Assembly (NCBI GenBank): GCA_934234035.1
Contig: CAKQHH010000010.1
Span: 1 to 56,412 of the forward strand
Reading direction: 5' to 3'
Origin: an uncultured Clostridia bacterium
GTDB taxonomy: Bacteria > Bacillota > Clostridia > Peptostreptococcales > Anaerovoracaceae
Length of the DNA stretch: 56,412 nucleotides
Shown here in pieces: positions 26,186 to 35,106 of this stretch; position 1 is the stretch's first letter; each line of letters starts with the position of its first letter. The translations under genes and the position numbers were made by a program. Below the pieces are notes generated by a model that worked only from the letters and a program-made list of their open reading frames with translations, ran no database searches and was not told the DNA's origin.

Positions 26186-29100
26186 ATGTTATTTAGTGAA
26201 AACAATGCAGACATTCTGTACAACGAGATTACCGGCGCGTATCTGGATCGAGGGTACATGCATGGCGAAGGTCTGACCAAGGATCAGGTAAATCGGTCCA
26301 GAGACCTGTTCAAGGCCATGGCCTACGACCTGATTGACCGGGGCGATGAAACCGGACGAATCCATACACCGGAAATTCTAACCGTGTGGAAGAACCACCT
26401 TCATCCCGGCGATCCGGAACCGGAGGACGGCTGGCTGCAGCATTGCTACATGTTCCTTCGGAATCAGCTGTTCCCCCATCTTCCGGGACCGGCGGATGCC
26501 GACACCTTCCGCCAGCAGCGGAACAACCTGCTCCAGCTGATGCGCGGCGTATTCATATACGAGCAGAAAACCCTTCCTTTCGATCCCACGAAAGATCTTC
26601 GCCTGCTCAGCGATGTTCAGATTGCGGCGGGCCACTTCAATCCGGAATATACCAAGATGCACAAGTTGATTCGGAACAAGTACATCTACGAATTCATGCG
26701 CATCGGTATCGATATTACACCGTACAACACCCTGGGGCACATCAGCGGTGTTCATTACGTTGCCATGTATATGGCCTATCAGCTGCACCAGGTGGGGATG
26801 CCGGTGGATCTGGGCATCATCTCCGGTGCCGCTGCCATGCATGACATCGGAAAATACGGCTGCCGCCCATTCGAAGAACAGCGGGTACCGTATCTTCATT
26901 ACTATTACACCAACTACTGCCTCAGCCGAAATGCCCTTCCCACCATTGCGCATATCGCGGCCAATCACTCCACCTGGGACCTGGAACTGGAGAACCTTTC
27001 CGTGGAATCCCTGCTGCTCATCTATGCGGATTTCCGCGTAAAGAGCACCCGCGTGAAGGATAAAGAAGTCATTCACTTCTATTCCCTCAAGGAGGCCTTC
27101 GATGTCATCCTGAACAAGCTGGACAACGTGGATGCCGCCAAGCGCCATCGGTACGTAAAAGTCTATGCCAAGCTGAAGGATTTCGAGGATCTGATGATTG
27201 AGAACGGCGTCTCCGTGGACCTTCCGAAAGATGCCACCGCCCATTTCGATGAGCAGTGCATTCAGAAGCCGATTCCCCTGCGCCTCCGCCCGGCCTTGCT
27301 CCGGAACGACGAGGTGGTGCAGGAGCTGAAATTCCGGGCCATCGGCCACAACATCCGGTTGATGAGCCGCTTCGGCAACCCGGAGCAGTTCGCCAGCCTG
27401 ATTGAATCCGCCCGCAGCTGCCAGCGCTGGAAGGATACCCGTACTTACATCACCATACTGGGGGAATATTCCACTTACATGTCGGAGGATCAGAAGAACC
27501 TGACCCTGAATTTCCTGTACGAAATGCTGGCCCATCAGGCCAGCGACATCCGGGAACAGGCGGCGGCGCTCATGGGCCGCATCGTGGCAAATTACCGGGA
27601 GGAATACAAAAAGGAGCTGCCGAAGGATGTCCCTTCGCCGAACATCACCTCCACCAACATTTATCAATTTGAAACATTCCTGGTAAAAATACTGAACCCG
27701 GACTACAAGGTGACCGACCACCACCGGAAATGGATTACTTCCTGTGCGGACTTCTACGTAGAAGCTGCTCTGAACAACTGCAATCCGGCACGCCGGCACT
27801 TCTATTTCGATGTGCTGGAGAAATATTACGATTCGGACGATGTATCGGAAGCGCGAATTGTCGTTTTGATGATTACCGCCCTCCGGATTAACCCGGCCTG
27901 GTGCCCGGACTCCTTTATTCAGACCATCCGCTTCTTTTCCAAGAATATGCTGGGTTCCTTCTCTCAGGATGTGGACCTGATTACCTTGGACGTGATGGAT
28001 CACTATTTCGGCGATACCATGGAAAACTTCACGGATATCCGCCGAAGGAATATCCTGGGGCTGTCGGGAGAAACCCTTACCGACAAAGAGCTTTCCACCA
28101 TGTTCCTGGACAATCTGAAAACCCGCACTTCCTGGAACCGAAAGATGGCCAACGTTCGGTATATGCTGGAATCCGTGCATACCGAGGTGGGACAGGCCCG
28201 CATCCTTCAGATTGCGATTCACCTGGCCAACCTGATTAAGAACAGCGAGACCGTCACCGTTCGCCGATATGCGGCCAAGGTTCTGTTCCAAATCCTGCCG
28301 GATCTCACATCGGATCAGGCCAACGAGCTGATGATTGAAGTTTTCAACGGATTGGAAATTGAGGATTACCAGTTCAGCCGGTCCCTGCCGAAGGTGCTGG
28401 GTGTTATCACCCTGTACCTTCCGCCAAAGGAGCTGGATGAGGTGATTGACGAACTGGAGAAGATGCTGAACAACGGCGTGGAGCGTTCTGCCTGTGCGGC
28501 CCTTCAGACCATTGCCGTCATTCTGGAAGAATGCAGTATCTACAAATTCAAAGAAAAGGACGGCGTCATGGAAGCCCGGACCTCCCGACTGCTGGGGCTC
28601 CTTATGAAGGGTTTTGCTTATTACCGTGCGCCGATCTCTCAGGAAGCCTTCCGCATGATTGGCGAAAGAATCTTCCACAGCAAAAAGCTCACCCCGGAGC
28701 AGAAACACGACCTCGCGGCCCGCTGCTTCAAACGGCTGGTAACCATTATCCCGTTTTCCGCCAAGGAACGGGAGGATTTGCAGTTCTACAATAACTCGGC
28801 CGGGCTGCTGAACATCTATCGCTTTATATCGGAATACCAGACGGAGGTGGGCGACTTCCATTTCCCGGAAACGAAGAAGATTGCATTCTTCCCGGGAACC
28901 TTCGACCCGTTCAGTCTGGGGCACAAGGCCATCGCCTCCACCATCCGGAACATGGGGTATCAAGTATATCTGGCCATCGACGAATTCTCCTGGTCCAAGA
29001 AGACCCTGCCCCACATGTTGCGGGAGGAAATTCTCACCATGTCCATCGCCGATGAAGAGAATCTCTATGTTTTCCCGGATGATATTTCCGTCAACATCGC

Positions 29101-30988
29101 CAATCCGAAGGATTTGGCCGAACTGCGCAGCCTGTTCCCGAATCAAGAGGTCTACATTGCAATGGGCTCTGATGTGGTGAAGAACGCTTCTTGCTACCGG
29201 ATGGAGCCTTGCGAAAACTCCATTCATTCTTTTAACCACATCGTCTTCGCGCGAGATGCTAAGAATGTGGATGCTGAAACCGGTGAGGCCTATCCGATTA
29301 CGGGAGAGGTCATCCACCTGAAGCTGAAGAAGTACTACGAAGATATCAGTTCCACCAAGATTCGGGACAACATCGATATGGGGAGGGATATTTCCAACCT
29401 GCTGGACCCGATTGTGCAGAACTACATCTACGACAACAACCTCTATTCCAGAGAGCCGGCGTACAAGCACGTACTGCAGGCGCAGGATTTGAAGATTAGC
29501 GATTACAAGCACGACAACTATGCGGCCATCGCCAACATGCGGGAGGAACTGAGCGGCCGGGGCTACGATTTCGACGCCCTGTGGAACTACCTCTCCCACG
29601 AGGACACCCGAACCCTCTACGTGGAGAGCGGACACAAGAACCGAAAGGTTTCTGCTTTTGCGGCGGCACGAAGATTTGAGACCCACGATTTGCTGACGGA
29701 ATTTCAGGATCCGAAGATTACCGCCACCATTCGAAACCAGGCCCACGGGGGTATTGCGGTGATTGGTGCATTCTACTCTAACGCCAACCGCTCTGTCAGC
29801 AATCTGAACCAGATTCTTCTGACGGAACTGCTCACCGGTCTGCTGGCCAAGGACTACGCCTATGCGGTCTACCATCCGATGGACCCAAGCGGTTACAGCG
29901 GTGCCACCATCGATGCGCTGCGCAGGCAGGGTTTTGTAAATATTTCAGATACCGCCGCTCATCCGGTGTACGCGGTGGATCTCACCGACCCGATTGTCAT
30001 TTTCCGGGATGTGGAGACGGTCATCAAGGCGCCGCTGAACAAGATTCCAAAGGTCCAAAAGGCTGTCGACGATGCCCACAACCGACTGCTGAGCACCTTC
30101 ACCCAGATGTTCCCGGGGAAATTGGTGATTTCCTTCAACACCAGCGCGGTGTACAGCAAAATCGTGGATTTGGTGGCACTGGACAACGGCGTGTCCACCG
30201 TTCCGGATCCGGCCCTAAAGCGCGGACCGTATCTGGCGGTACCGTTCGGAAAAGCTCTCTCCGATGTGGCCGTTCCGAACACGGTAACGAAAGCCCTCTA
30301 TACGGAGAAGTATTTCCGAAACGACCTGTCCGGCTTCACCGTAGGCGCATCGGAGAATTATCCTTCCTTGAAGAATCAGGCACGAATGCTGAAGTCCTTC
30401 AACCGGCCGGTAATTCTCATCGACGATCTGCTCCACAAGGGTCAGCGGATGAACAACATCGACCCGATTCTCCGAGCACAGAATGTGGACGTGCACAAAA
30501 TCATCGTGGGACTCCTTACGGGAAATGCCCGGGATACCATGAGCGTCCGGGGCCGGGAGGTGGAGTCGGCGTACTTCATCCCGACCATTTCCATGTGGCT
30601 CAACGAGCGGGACTGCTACCCGTTCATCGGCGGGGACAGCATCGAACGGCCGGACGGCTCCGCGTCACGCTCCGTTAATTTTATCCTGCCGTACACCAGC
30701 TTTAACTTCGTGGGCGGCAAGAATTTGGAGCACATTTACAAATACTCCATGACCTGCCTGGAGAACGCTCGAGACATCCTTCAGGTGCTGGAACAGGAGT
30801 ACCAGGCCACCTTCGGAAAGAAACTAACCATCCGGCGGCTGGGGGCCATCCTCAGCAATCCGAGAATGCCGGTGCTGGGGGCTGACCTGGAATACGACGA
30901 GCACCTTTCCCCGTCTCAGTACGTGGAAAGTGATATCCGGAAGGCGCAGCGCCTCAGCCTGTACCGAGAATGCGAATTGGAGGAATAG
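26186..30988 (+). CDS. Giant HD / HEAT-like / NadD-type nucleotidyltransferase / acyltransferase-like / phosphoribosyltransferase-like fusion
   Basis: A 1600-residue cytoplasmic protein with no signal peptide. Visible parts in order: an α-helical N-terminus; an HD domain (about 175-290; GHISGVHY, AAAMHDIGKYG, IAANHSTWD); a long α-helical region of HEAT/ARM character (about 390-880); a cytidylyltransferase/NadD-like domain (about 895-1080) with FFPGTFDPFSLGHKAI, the (H/T)xGH-type loop, and the ISSTKIRDNI motif; a GNAT-like region (about 1165-1260; LLTELLTGLLAKDYAYAVYH, ALRRQGFV); and a phosphoribosyltransferase-like domain (about 1300-1480) with PVILIDDLLHKGQRMNN, resembling a PRPP loop. The parts suggest nucleotide or NAD-type cofactor chemistry, which is inference. 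Start 26186 is chosen for AGAGAGGG; 26159 lies in a hairpin. It forms a tight operon with the next two genes. Genes annotated cytidyltransferase with this size occur in Clostridia; no function is established to my knowledge. Confidence 0.8.
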   Translation: MLFSENNADILYNEITGAYLDRGYMHGEGLTKDQVNRSRDLFKAMAYDLIDRGDETGRIHTPEILTVWKNHLHPGDPEPEDGWLQHCYMFLRNQLFPHLPGPADADTFRQQRNNLLQLMRGVFIYEQKTLPFDPTKDLRLLSDVQIAAGHFNPEYTKMHKLIRNKYIYEFMRIGIDITPYNTLGHISGVHYVAMYMAYQLHQVGMPVDLGIISGAAAMHDIGKYGCRPFEEQRVPYLHYYYTNYCLSRNALPTIAHIAANHSTWDLELENLSVESLLLIYADFRVKSTRVKDKEVIHFYSLKEAFDVILNKLDNVDAAKRHRYVKVYAKLKDFEDLMIENGVSVDLPKDATAHFDEQCIQKPIPLRLRPALLRNDEVVQELKFRAIGHNIRLMSRFGNPEQFASLIESARSCQRWKDTRTYITILGEYSTYMSEDQKNLTLNFLYEMLAHQASDIREQAAALMGRIVANYREEYKKELPKDVPSPNITSTNIYQFETFLVKILNPDYKVTDHHRKWITSCADFYVEAALNNCNPARRHFYFDVLEKYYDSDDVSEARIVVLMITALRINPAWCPDSFIQTIRFFSKNMLGSFSQDVDLITLDVMDHYFGDTMENFTDIRRRNILGLSGETLTDKELSTMFLDNLKTRTSWNRKMANVRYMLESVHTEVGQARILQIAIHLANLIKNSETVTVRRYAAKVLFQILPDLTSDQANELMIEVFNGLEIEDYQFSRSLPKVLGVITLYLPPKELDEVIDELEKMLNNGVERSACAALQTIAVILEECSIYKFKEKDGVMEARTSRLLGLLMKGFAYYRAPISQEAFRMIGERIFHSKKLTPEQKHDLAARCFKRLVTIIPFSAKEREDLQFYNNSAGLLNIYRFISEYQTEVGDFHFPETKKIAFFPGTFDPFSLGHKAIASTIRNMGYQVYLAIDEFSWSKKTLPHMLREEILTMSIADEENLYVFPDDISVNIANPKDLAELRSLFPNQEVYIAMGSDVVKNASCYRMEPCENSIHSFNHIVFARDAKNVDAETGEAYPITGEVIHLKLKKYYEDISSTKIRDNIDMGRDISNLLDPIVQNYIYDNNLYSREPAYKHVLQAQDLKISDYKHDNYAAIANMREELSGRGYDFDALWNYLSHEDTRTLYVESGHKNRKVSAFAAARRFETHDLLTEFQDPKITATIRNQAHGGIAVIGAFYSNANRSVSNLNQILLTELLTGLLAKDYAYAVYHPMDPSGYSGATIDALRRQGFVNISDTAAHPVYAVDLTDPIVIFRDVETVIKAPLNKIPKVQKAVDDAHNRLLSTFTQMFPGKLVISFNTSAVYSKIVDLVALDNGVSTVPDPALKRGPYLAVPFGKALSDVAVPNTVTKALYTEKYFRNDLSGFTVGASENYPSLKNQARMLKSFNRPVILIDDLLHKGQRMNNIDPILRAQNVDVHKIIVGLLTGNARDTMSVRGREVESAYFIPTISMWLNERDCYPFIGGDSIERPDGSASRSVNFILPYTSFNFVGGKNLEHIYKYSMTCLENARDILQVLEQEYQATFGKKLTIRRLGAILSNPRMPVLGADLEYDEHLSPSQYVESDIRKAQRLSLYRECELEE

Positions 30989-30991
30989 ACA

Positions 30992-31951
30992 ATGCATATT
31001 CATGATCTGGTAAAAGAAACCCTCTCCCTGCGAAAGTGTCCGGTGATTCCGGGCACCAGGGCTCGGGTGAATATCGTGGCGCTGGGGGATGTGGGCACCA
31101 CCATGCTCATCGGCCTCAAGCTTCTGGGCGGCGATGTGATTGAGTCCATCGGCATCTGCGATATTCGGAAGGAAAATACCGCACGGCTGGAAATGGAAAT
31201 GAATCAGATTGGATACCCCTTCGGCGGGCCGGCGCTTCCGTCCGTGGAGGTGGTACCGGAAGAAGAACTCTTTGCCGGAGATGTGCTGATTTTCTGCGCC
31301 AGCCGGGGAATTCCGCCGGTGGAGCCCGGCTCCAATGTAGATGTGCGGATGGCGCAGCTGGAGGCCAACCGGGACATCATCCGGCATTACGCCGGACTGG
31401 CACGAGATGCCCGGTATCAGGGGCTGGTATGCGTGGTCAGCGATCCGGTGGACAACCTTTGTGCGGCGTTCCTGGATGAATCCGGGCTGGAGCCGTGGCA
31501 AATTCAGGGATACGGCCTTGGGGTCATGCACAAAAGAGCGGAATATTACGCCTCCAAAGATTCCCGTTTCGCCTCCTATCTCACGGAAGGACGGGCCTTC
31601 GGTCCTCACGGGAAAGACCTGGTGATTGCCAACAGCATTGACCGGTACGACGATGCCCTTTCCCGGGAATTGACGGAGCGGACGGTTCGGGCCAACATCG
31701 CCGTCCGGGACCTGGGCTTCAAGCCGTATATCGCACCGGCCCTTTCCTCTGCCGCACTGTCCATCCTCCTCACACTCCGAGGCGAATGGCACTACGGATC
31801 CCTGTACCTGGGTACTCTGGAACGGGGTGCATTTCTGGGAATGAAAAACCGCCTTACGGAAAGCGGCTGGGAATGGGAGGATTTGGACCTTCCAGAGGAG
31901 CTTTACGAAAGGATTCGAAACGCTTATGAAAACCTCTGCGAAATCCGATAA
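30992..31951 (+). CDS. Lactate/malate dehydrogenase-fold protein with altered active site
   Basis: A 319-residue protein with the LDH/MDH fold. The NAD-binding N-terminus reads VNIVALGDVGTT, the substrate-domain loop CVVSDPVDNLC matches the family VSNPVD segment, and AFGPHGKDLV matches GEHG with the catalytic His. In the helix that normally reads GxGxxLDxxRxR, this protein has GLGVMHKRAEYYA, so the catalytic Asp and the substrate Arg appear replaced by Lys and Glu in my hand alignment. It is therefore unlikely to be an ordinary lactate or malate dehydrogenase. It starts 3 nt after the giant fusion gene and overlaps the next gene by 26 nt, a fully coupled operon. Its ribosome binding site GGAGG is inside the end of the upstream gene. 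Confidence 0.75.
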   Translation: MHIHDLVKETLSLRKCPVIPGTRARVNIVALGDVGTTMLIGLKLLGGDVIESIGICDIRKENTARLEMEMNQIGYPFGGPALPSVEVVPEEELFAGDVLIFCASRGIPPVEPGSNVDVRMAQLEANRDIIRHYAGLARDARYQGLVCVVSDPVDNLCAAFLDESGLEPWQIQGYGLGVMHKRAEYYASKDSRFASYLTEGRAFGPHGKDLVIANSIDRYDDALSRELTERTVRANIAVRDLGFKPYIAPALSSAALSILLTLRGEWHYGSLYLGTLERGAFLGMKNRLTESGWEWEDLDLPEELYERIRNAYENLCEIR

Positions 31952-33071
31952 TGAGATTCATAATAACAAGTCAAAAGAACTTCTGGTGATTCGTCCCATC
32001 TGCGAGATGCTGGGGCGAATCGGCCGGATGGAACAGGTGCTGGGGGACTGCCTGACCCGATTGGAAGCAGAAGGCGTCCGGGTCACTCTGGTGGAAAAAG
32101 TCTCCGAGCTGGAGGATATTCCCATGCCCGGAAAAAAGGTGATTTTCGCCATCTGCCTCTCGGAGTCCGGCGTCAACCTGGAATACTACCGGCTGCTGGA
32201 AGCCTTCCGGCTCCATCCCCACTGCCTGGACGGTTCCGTGGGAGGAATTATCGTGGACGGCGCCAGCGACCTGTACACCAAGGCGTTGGCCCGCCGCATG
32301 GCCTTCTCCGCCAACAGTTCGGGCTGCACCTTTCCCGGGAAACCCCTGGTGGAAGCCACCGGCACCCTGGCGAACTTCCGGGTGCTGAGCCAGATCACGG
32401 GAAAGCCGGTGGAAGAAGTCTACGCCCTTCAGGTAGAAAATCTGATGCGAAAGGTTCTGGACTTCAATCTGCCCGATGCCGGGTGGCGCCATCCGGATGA
32501 CGCCTCGTCTGCGTCCCCGCTTCACATTGCCGCCATCCATGCCAGTTCCCGAAAAACCTCCAACACGCTTCTTCTATGGGATATGATTCGGCGAAACCTG
32601 CCGGAGGGCACCACAGTGGAAGAGGTTTCCCTCCGGAACGGCTCCATTCAGGATTGTCGCGGCTGTACCTTCGAGGCCTGCCGTCACTTCGGCGAGAAAG
32701 AAGATTGCTTTTACGGCGGAATCATGACGGAGCAGGTTTTCCCCGCCATCCTTCGCAGCGATGCGGTCATGCTAATTTCACCGAATTACAACGATGCCCT
32801 GAGCGCCAACCTCACCGCTATGGTCAACCGGCTCACTGCACTGTTTCGGACCCATGATTTTAGTAAAAAAAGAATCTACAGTCTGGTGGTTTCCGGCTAC
32901 AGCGGCGGCGATATCGTGTCGGAACAGATTCTGGGGGCCTTCTGCTTCAACAAGAACTTCATCCTGCCGGGGCGATTTGCCATCGTGGAAACCGCCAACG
33001 ACCCCGGCGCCATCCTGGATGTGCCGGGGATTGAGGGCAAAGCGAGAACCTTTGCGAAACATATGTGGTGA
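31926..33071 (+). CDS. NAD(P)H-dependent flavodoxin-fold oxidoreductase with Cys motif and N-terminal extension
   Basis: A 381-residue protein. The first ~190 residues are a separate domain I do not recognise (LLVIRPICEMLGRIGRM near the start; GGIIVDGASDLYTKALARRM). The second half is a flavodoxin-like FMN reductase domain: IHASSRKTSNTLLL (FMN phosphate loop), then a Cys set CRGCTFEACRHFGEKEDC, resembling the cluster motif of iron-sulfur flavoproteins but with wider spacing, then MLISPNYND and the VVSGYSGGD loop. It probably binds FMN and perhaps a 4Fe-4S cluster and transfers electrons. Third gene of the operon with the giant fusion and LDH-like proteins; its ATG overlaps the end of the upstream gene. 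A terminator follows at 33163. Confidence 0.75.
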   Translation: MKTSAKSDNEIHNNKSKELLVIRPICEMLGRIGRMEQVLGDCLTRLEAEGVRVTLVEKVSELEDIPMPGKKVIFAICLSESGVNLEYYRLLEAFRLHPHCLDGSVGGIIVDGASDLYTKALARRMAFSANSSGCTFPGKPLVEATGTLANFRVLSQITGKPVEEVYALQVENLMRKVLDFNLPDAGWRHPDDASSASPLHIAAIHASSRKTSNTLLLWDMIRRNLPEGTTVEEVSLRNGSIQDCRGCTFEACRHFGEKEDCFYGGIMTEQVFPAILRSDAVMLISPNYNDALSANLTAMVNRLTALFRTHDFSKKRIYSLVVSGYSGGDIVSEQILGAFCFNKNFILPGRFAIVETANDPGAILDVPGIEGKARTFAKHMW

Positions 33072-33455
33072 TGGGTTTTGGCTGCGACTTAAGCAGGTGC
33101 TATTATGCATTTAACCAAATGATGTGAATTGCGGTGTATCTCCGATCATGCGGAGCACACTTAAGAGAATCAGATGCGTCTGATTCTCTTTTTTTGTTTT
33201 TCACTTTTCTTGCGATTTCCACCGGTGTGCTTACTCGGGTTTAAAAACAGGGTAGTATAGTTTTTTTATCCCTGGTTTCAGTCCTTTTTGTTCCAAGCAT
33301 ATTGTGCTTAGAACTATTTCTGATAGGATGGAACCATGAAATTTCAGAGATGTACGCGCGCGCACCGTTATTGCAAGTCCAATATAGTTTCAGCGTTTGC
33401 CATTAAGATTTGACAGGAACTATATTTGATTTTAAAATAAGGAGAGACAGAATAG
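33072..33455 (+). other. Intergenic region with terminator, hairpin and possible Rpn promoter
   Basis: After the terminator at 33163-33196 there is no open frame with a ribosome binding site. An inverted repeat GTTCCAAGCA/TGCTTAGAAC (33290-33314) is present. A possible promoter TTGCCA (33397-33402), 18 nt, TATATT (33421-33426) precedes the Rpn-type gene; an alternative TTGACA-17-TAAAAT (33410-33438) would start inside the ribosome binding site. I see nothing else. Confidence 0.4.
33163..33196 (+). terminator. Terminator of the three-gene fusion cluster
   Basis: AGAGAATCAGA and TCTGATTCTCT around TGCG, followed by seven T. Confidence 0.9.
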
Positions 33456-34370
33456 ATGAGTACGAGAAGGAAGTACAAAACCTACAAAGAATTGTCGTTT
33501 ACCGATGATTTTCTGTTCTGCAATATCATGCAGAACAATCCGGACATTTGCAAAGAATTGGTGGAACTGCTGCTGGACCGAAAGGTTGGCAAAGTGGCTT
33601 ACAGTGAAACTCAGAAATCCATCGATCTCGCCTTGGATCAGAAAGGGGTTCGCTTGGACGTCTACTTTGAAGACGATCTCAGTACCGCATACAACATTGA
33701 AATGCAGACCTCCAATACCGGAAATCTACCGAAACGAAGTCGTTATTACCAAGGTACCGTTGATTTAAATATGATTAGCTCCGGAGCCGGTTACGACGAA
33801 CTGAAAAAGAGCTACATCATTTTCATCAACACCTTCGATCTGTTCGGAAAAGGATTTCCGAAATACACCTTTGAAAATATCTGTCAGGAATCATCGGATC
33901 TTCATCTGGATGATGGTACGGTTAAGGTGTTCATCAATGCCAAAAGCACGATTCCGGGCATATCCCCGGAGCTGCAAGGCTTTCTCCGCTACCTCTGCGG
34001 GGATAACCCGAATACGCCGCTCACCGATCGAATTCAGAACGAGGTCGTTAAATCCCGAAATAATGTACGATGGGAGAGGAGCTATATGTTGTTGGAAGAA
34101 AAATACAAAGCTTTTTTCGCTGAGGGGCGTGCGGAAGGACGTGAGCTTGGCCTAGAGGAAGGACGTGAAGAAGGTCGTGCGGAAGGCCGTGCGCTTGGCC
34201 TGGAGGAAGGTCGCGCGGAAGGCCGCACAGATACTATCCTTGAAATGTTTGAATCCGGGTACCTTCCACTGGAAGTAGCACTCAAGGAAACCGGCCTTGC
34301 TTCCGAAGCAGCACTGCAAGCCTATATTAAGAAGCGAAAGGAATCAGCAGATTATCCTAATGCAAAATAA
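33456..34370 (+). CDS. Rpn family recombination-promoting nuclease / PD-(D/E)XK putative transposase
   Basis: A 304-residue protein of the Rpn/PD-(D/E)XK nuclease family transposase group. The N-terminal part shows the family opening ELSFTDDFLFCNIMQ, and the nuclease motif RLDVYFEDD followed by YNIEMQTS gives the D…ExQ residues. Then come YYQGTVDLNMI and SYIIFINTFD. The tail holds in-frame repeats of the type EGR-EEGRAEGRALGLE (about 225-255), common in this family, and a short helical end. Rpn proteins promote RecA-independent recombination in E. coli; many copies are scattered in clostridial genomes. AAGGAGAG lies 9 nt before ATG. Flanked by its own terminator, so it is an autonomous unit. 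Confidence 0.85.
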   Translation: MSTRRKYKTYKELSFTDDFLFCNIMQNNPDICKELVELLLDRKVGKVAYSETQKSIDLALDQKGVRLDVYFEDDLSTAYNIEMQTSNTGNLPKRSRYYQGTVDLNMISSGAGYDELKKSYIIFINTFDLFGKGFPKYTFENICQESSDLHLDDGTVKVFINAKSTIPGISPELQGFLRYLCGDNPNTPLTDRIQNEVVKSRNNVRWERSYMLLEEKYKAFFAEGRAEGRELGLEEGREEGRAEGRALGLEEGRAEGRTDTILEMFESGYLPLEVALKETGLASEAALQAYIKKRKESADYPNAK

Positions 34371-34383
34371 CTGAATAACCGGA

Positions 34384-34418
34384 AGAGCGGAATGGAGATT
34401 GGCCATTCCGCTCTTTTT
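34384..34418 (+). terminator. Terminator of the Rpn-type gene
   Basis: AGAGCGGAATGG and CCATTCCGCTCT around AGATTGG, then six T. Confidence 0.9.
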
Positions 34419-34514
34419 TGGTGTTCACTTTTTGGGGTCTTCGTTTTTATTCCACCTCCGGCAGCTGGGCCACCAGCGCCTCGCAGAAAATGCCCGAAAG
34501 CGACAGGCGAAGGG

Positions 34515-35051
34515 CTATTCTTCTTCAAAAATGCTCAGATCGTCCCAGGAAAGCAGCTTCGCTTTAATCGGGAACAGGTTGATTTCCTCCGGATACTCCT
34601 CGCTGATCAGCTCCGCCCCCAGGTGGCGGTACATCTGCTCCGCATTGTCGTTTCCCTTGAAGACATCTATTACCATTTGACCGTATCCCTGGGTTTTCGC
34701 GCAGCGGCCCATGTGCTCGATCAGCTTGCGGCCCAGCCCTTTACCCCGAGCCGCTTCCGTCAGGAACAACTTTTCCAGCCAGAAGGCGCCCAAAACCTCC
34801 GGCGACGGCAATCCGCTGGTGAACCCCAGGAACGTGCGGTCCCCCGCCTCCGTCACTTCTTCGGCAATCCAGAACTCGCCCCCCGGCTGCAGCCAGTCTC
34901 CCCGCATCCGCTGCACGGTGTCCTCCTGGTTGATGGACGTGATCAGCCGGGAATCCACGATGCCCTGATACGTGGTGTTATATATTTCCTTGTATAAAGC
35001 GGCACAAAGCTCCATATCGGAGGCTTTTGCCGGACGAATTTCTATGCTCAT
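34515..35051 (-). CDS. GNAT family N-acetyltransferase
   Basis: A 178-residue GNAT-fold acetyltransferase with an unknown substrate. It begins IEIRPAKASDMELCAALY, has strand WLEKLFLTEAARGKGLGRKLIEHMG, given in parts: KLFLTEAARGKGLGRK with the acetyl-CoA loop RGKGLG (about residue 105), and ends VFKGNDNAEQMYRHLGAEL, the usual N..A...Y...G. Start ATG 35051 behind GGAGA. It precedes the α/β hydrolase in the same direction of the map but is downstream of it in transcription (56 nt apart), so the two may be cotranscribed. Confidence 0.8.
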   Translation of the reverse strand: MSIEIRPAKASDMELCAALYKEIYNTTYQGIVDSRLITSINQEDTVQRMRGDWLQPGGEFWIAEEVTEAGDRTFLGFTSGLPSPEVLGAFWLEKLFLTEAARGKGLGRKLIEHMGRCAKTQGYGQMVIDVFKGNDNAEQMYRHLGAELISEEYPEEINLFPIKAKLLSWDDLSIFEEE

Positions 35052-35106
35052 ATCTTCTCTCCGTTCTAACTATTCTATACTTTCTGTGCTTCCGGTTCTT
35101 TGCTTC

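Noticed and set aside
26378..29875. 1165-codon minus-strand frame inside the giant fusion gene
   Set aside because: Shadow frame of the high-GC-third-position coding strand; it has no domain signal and no start site.
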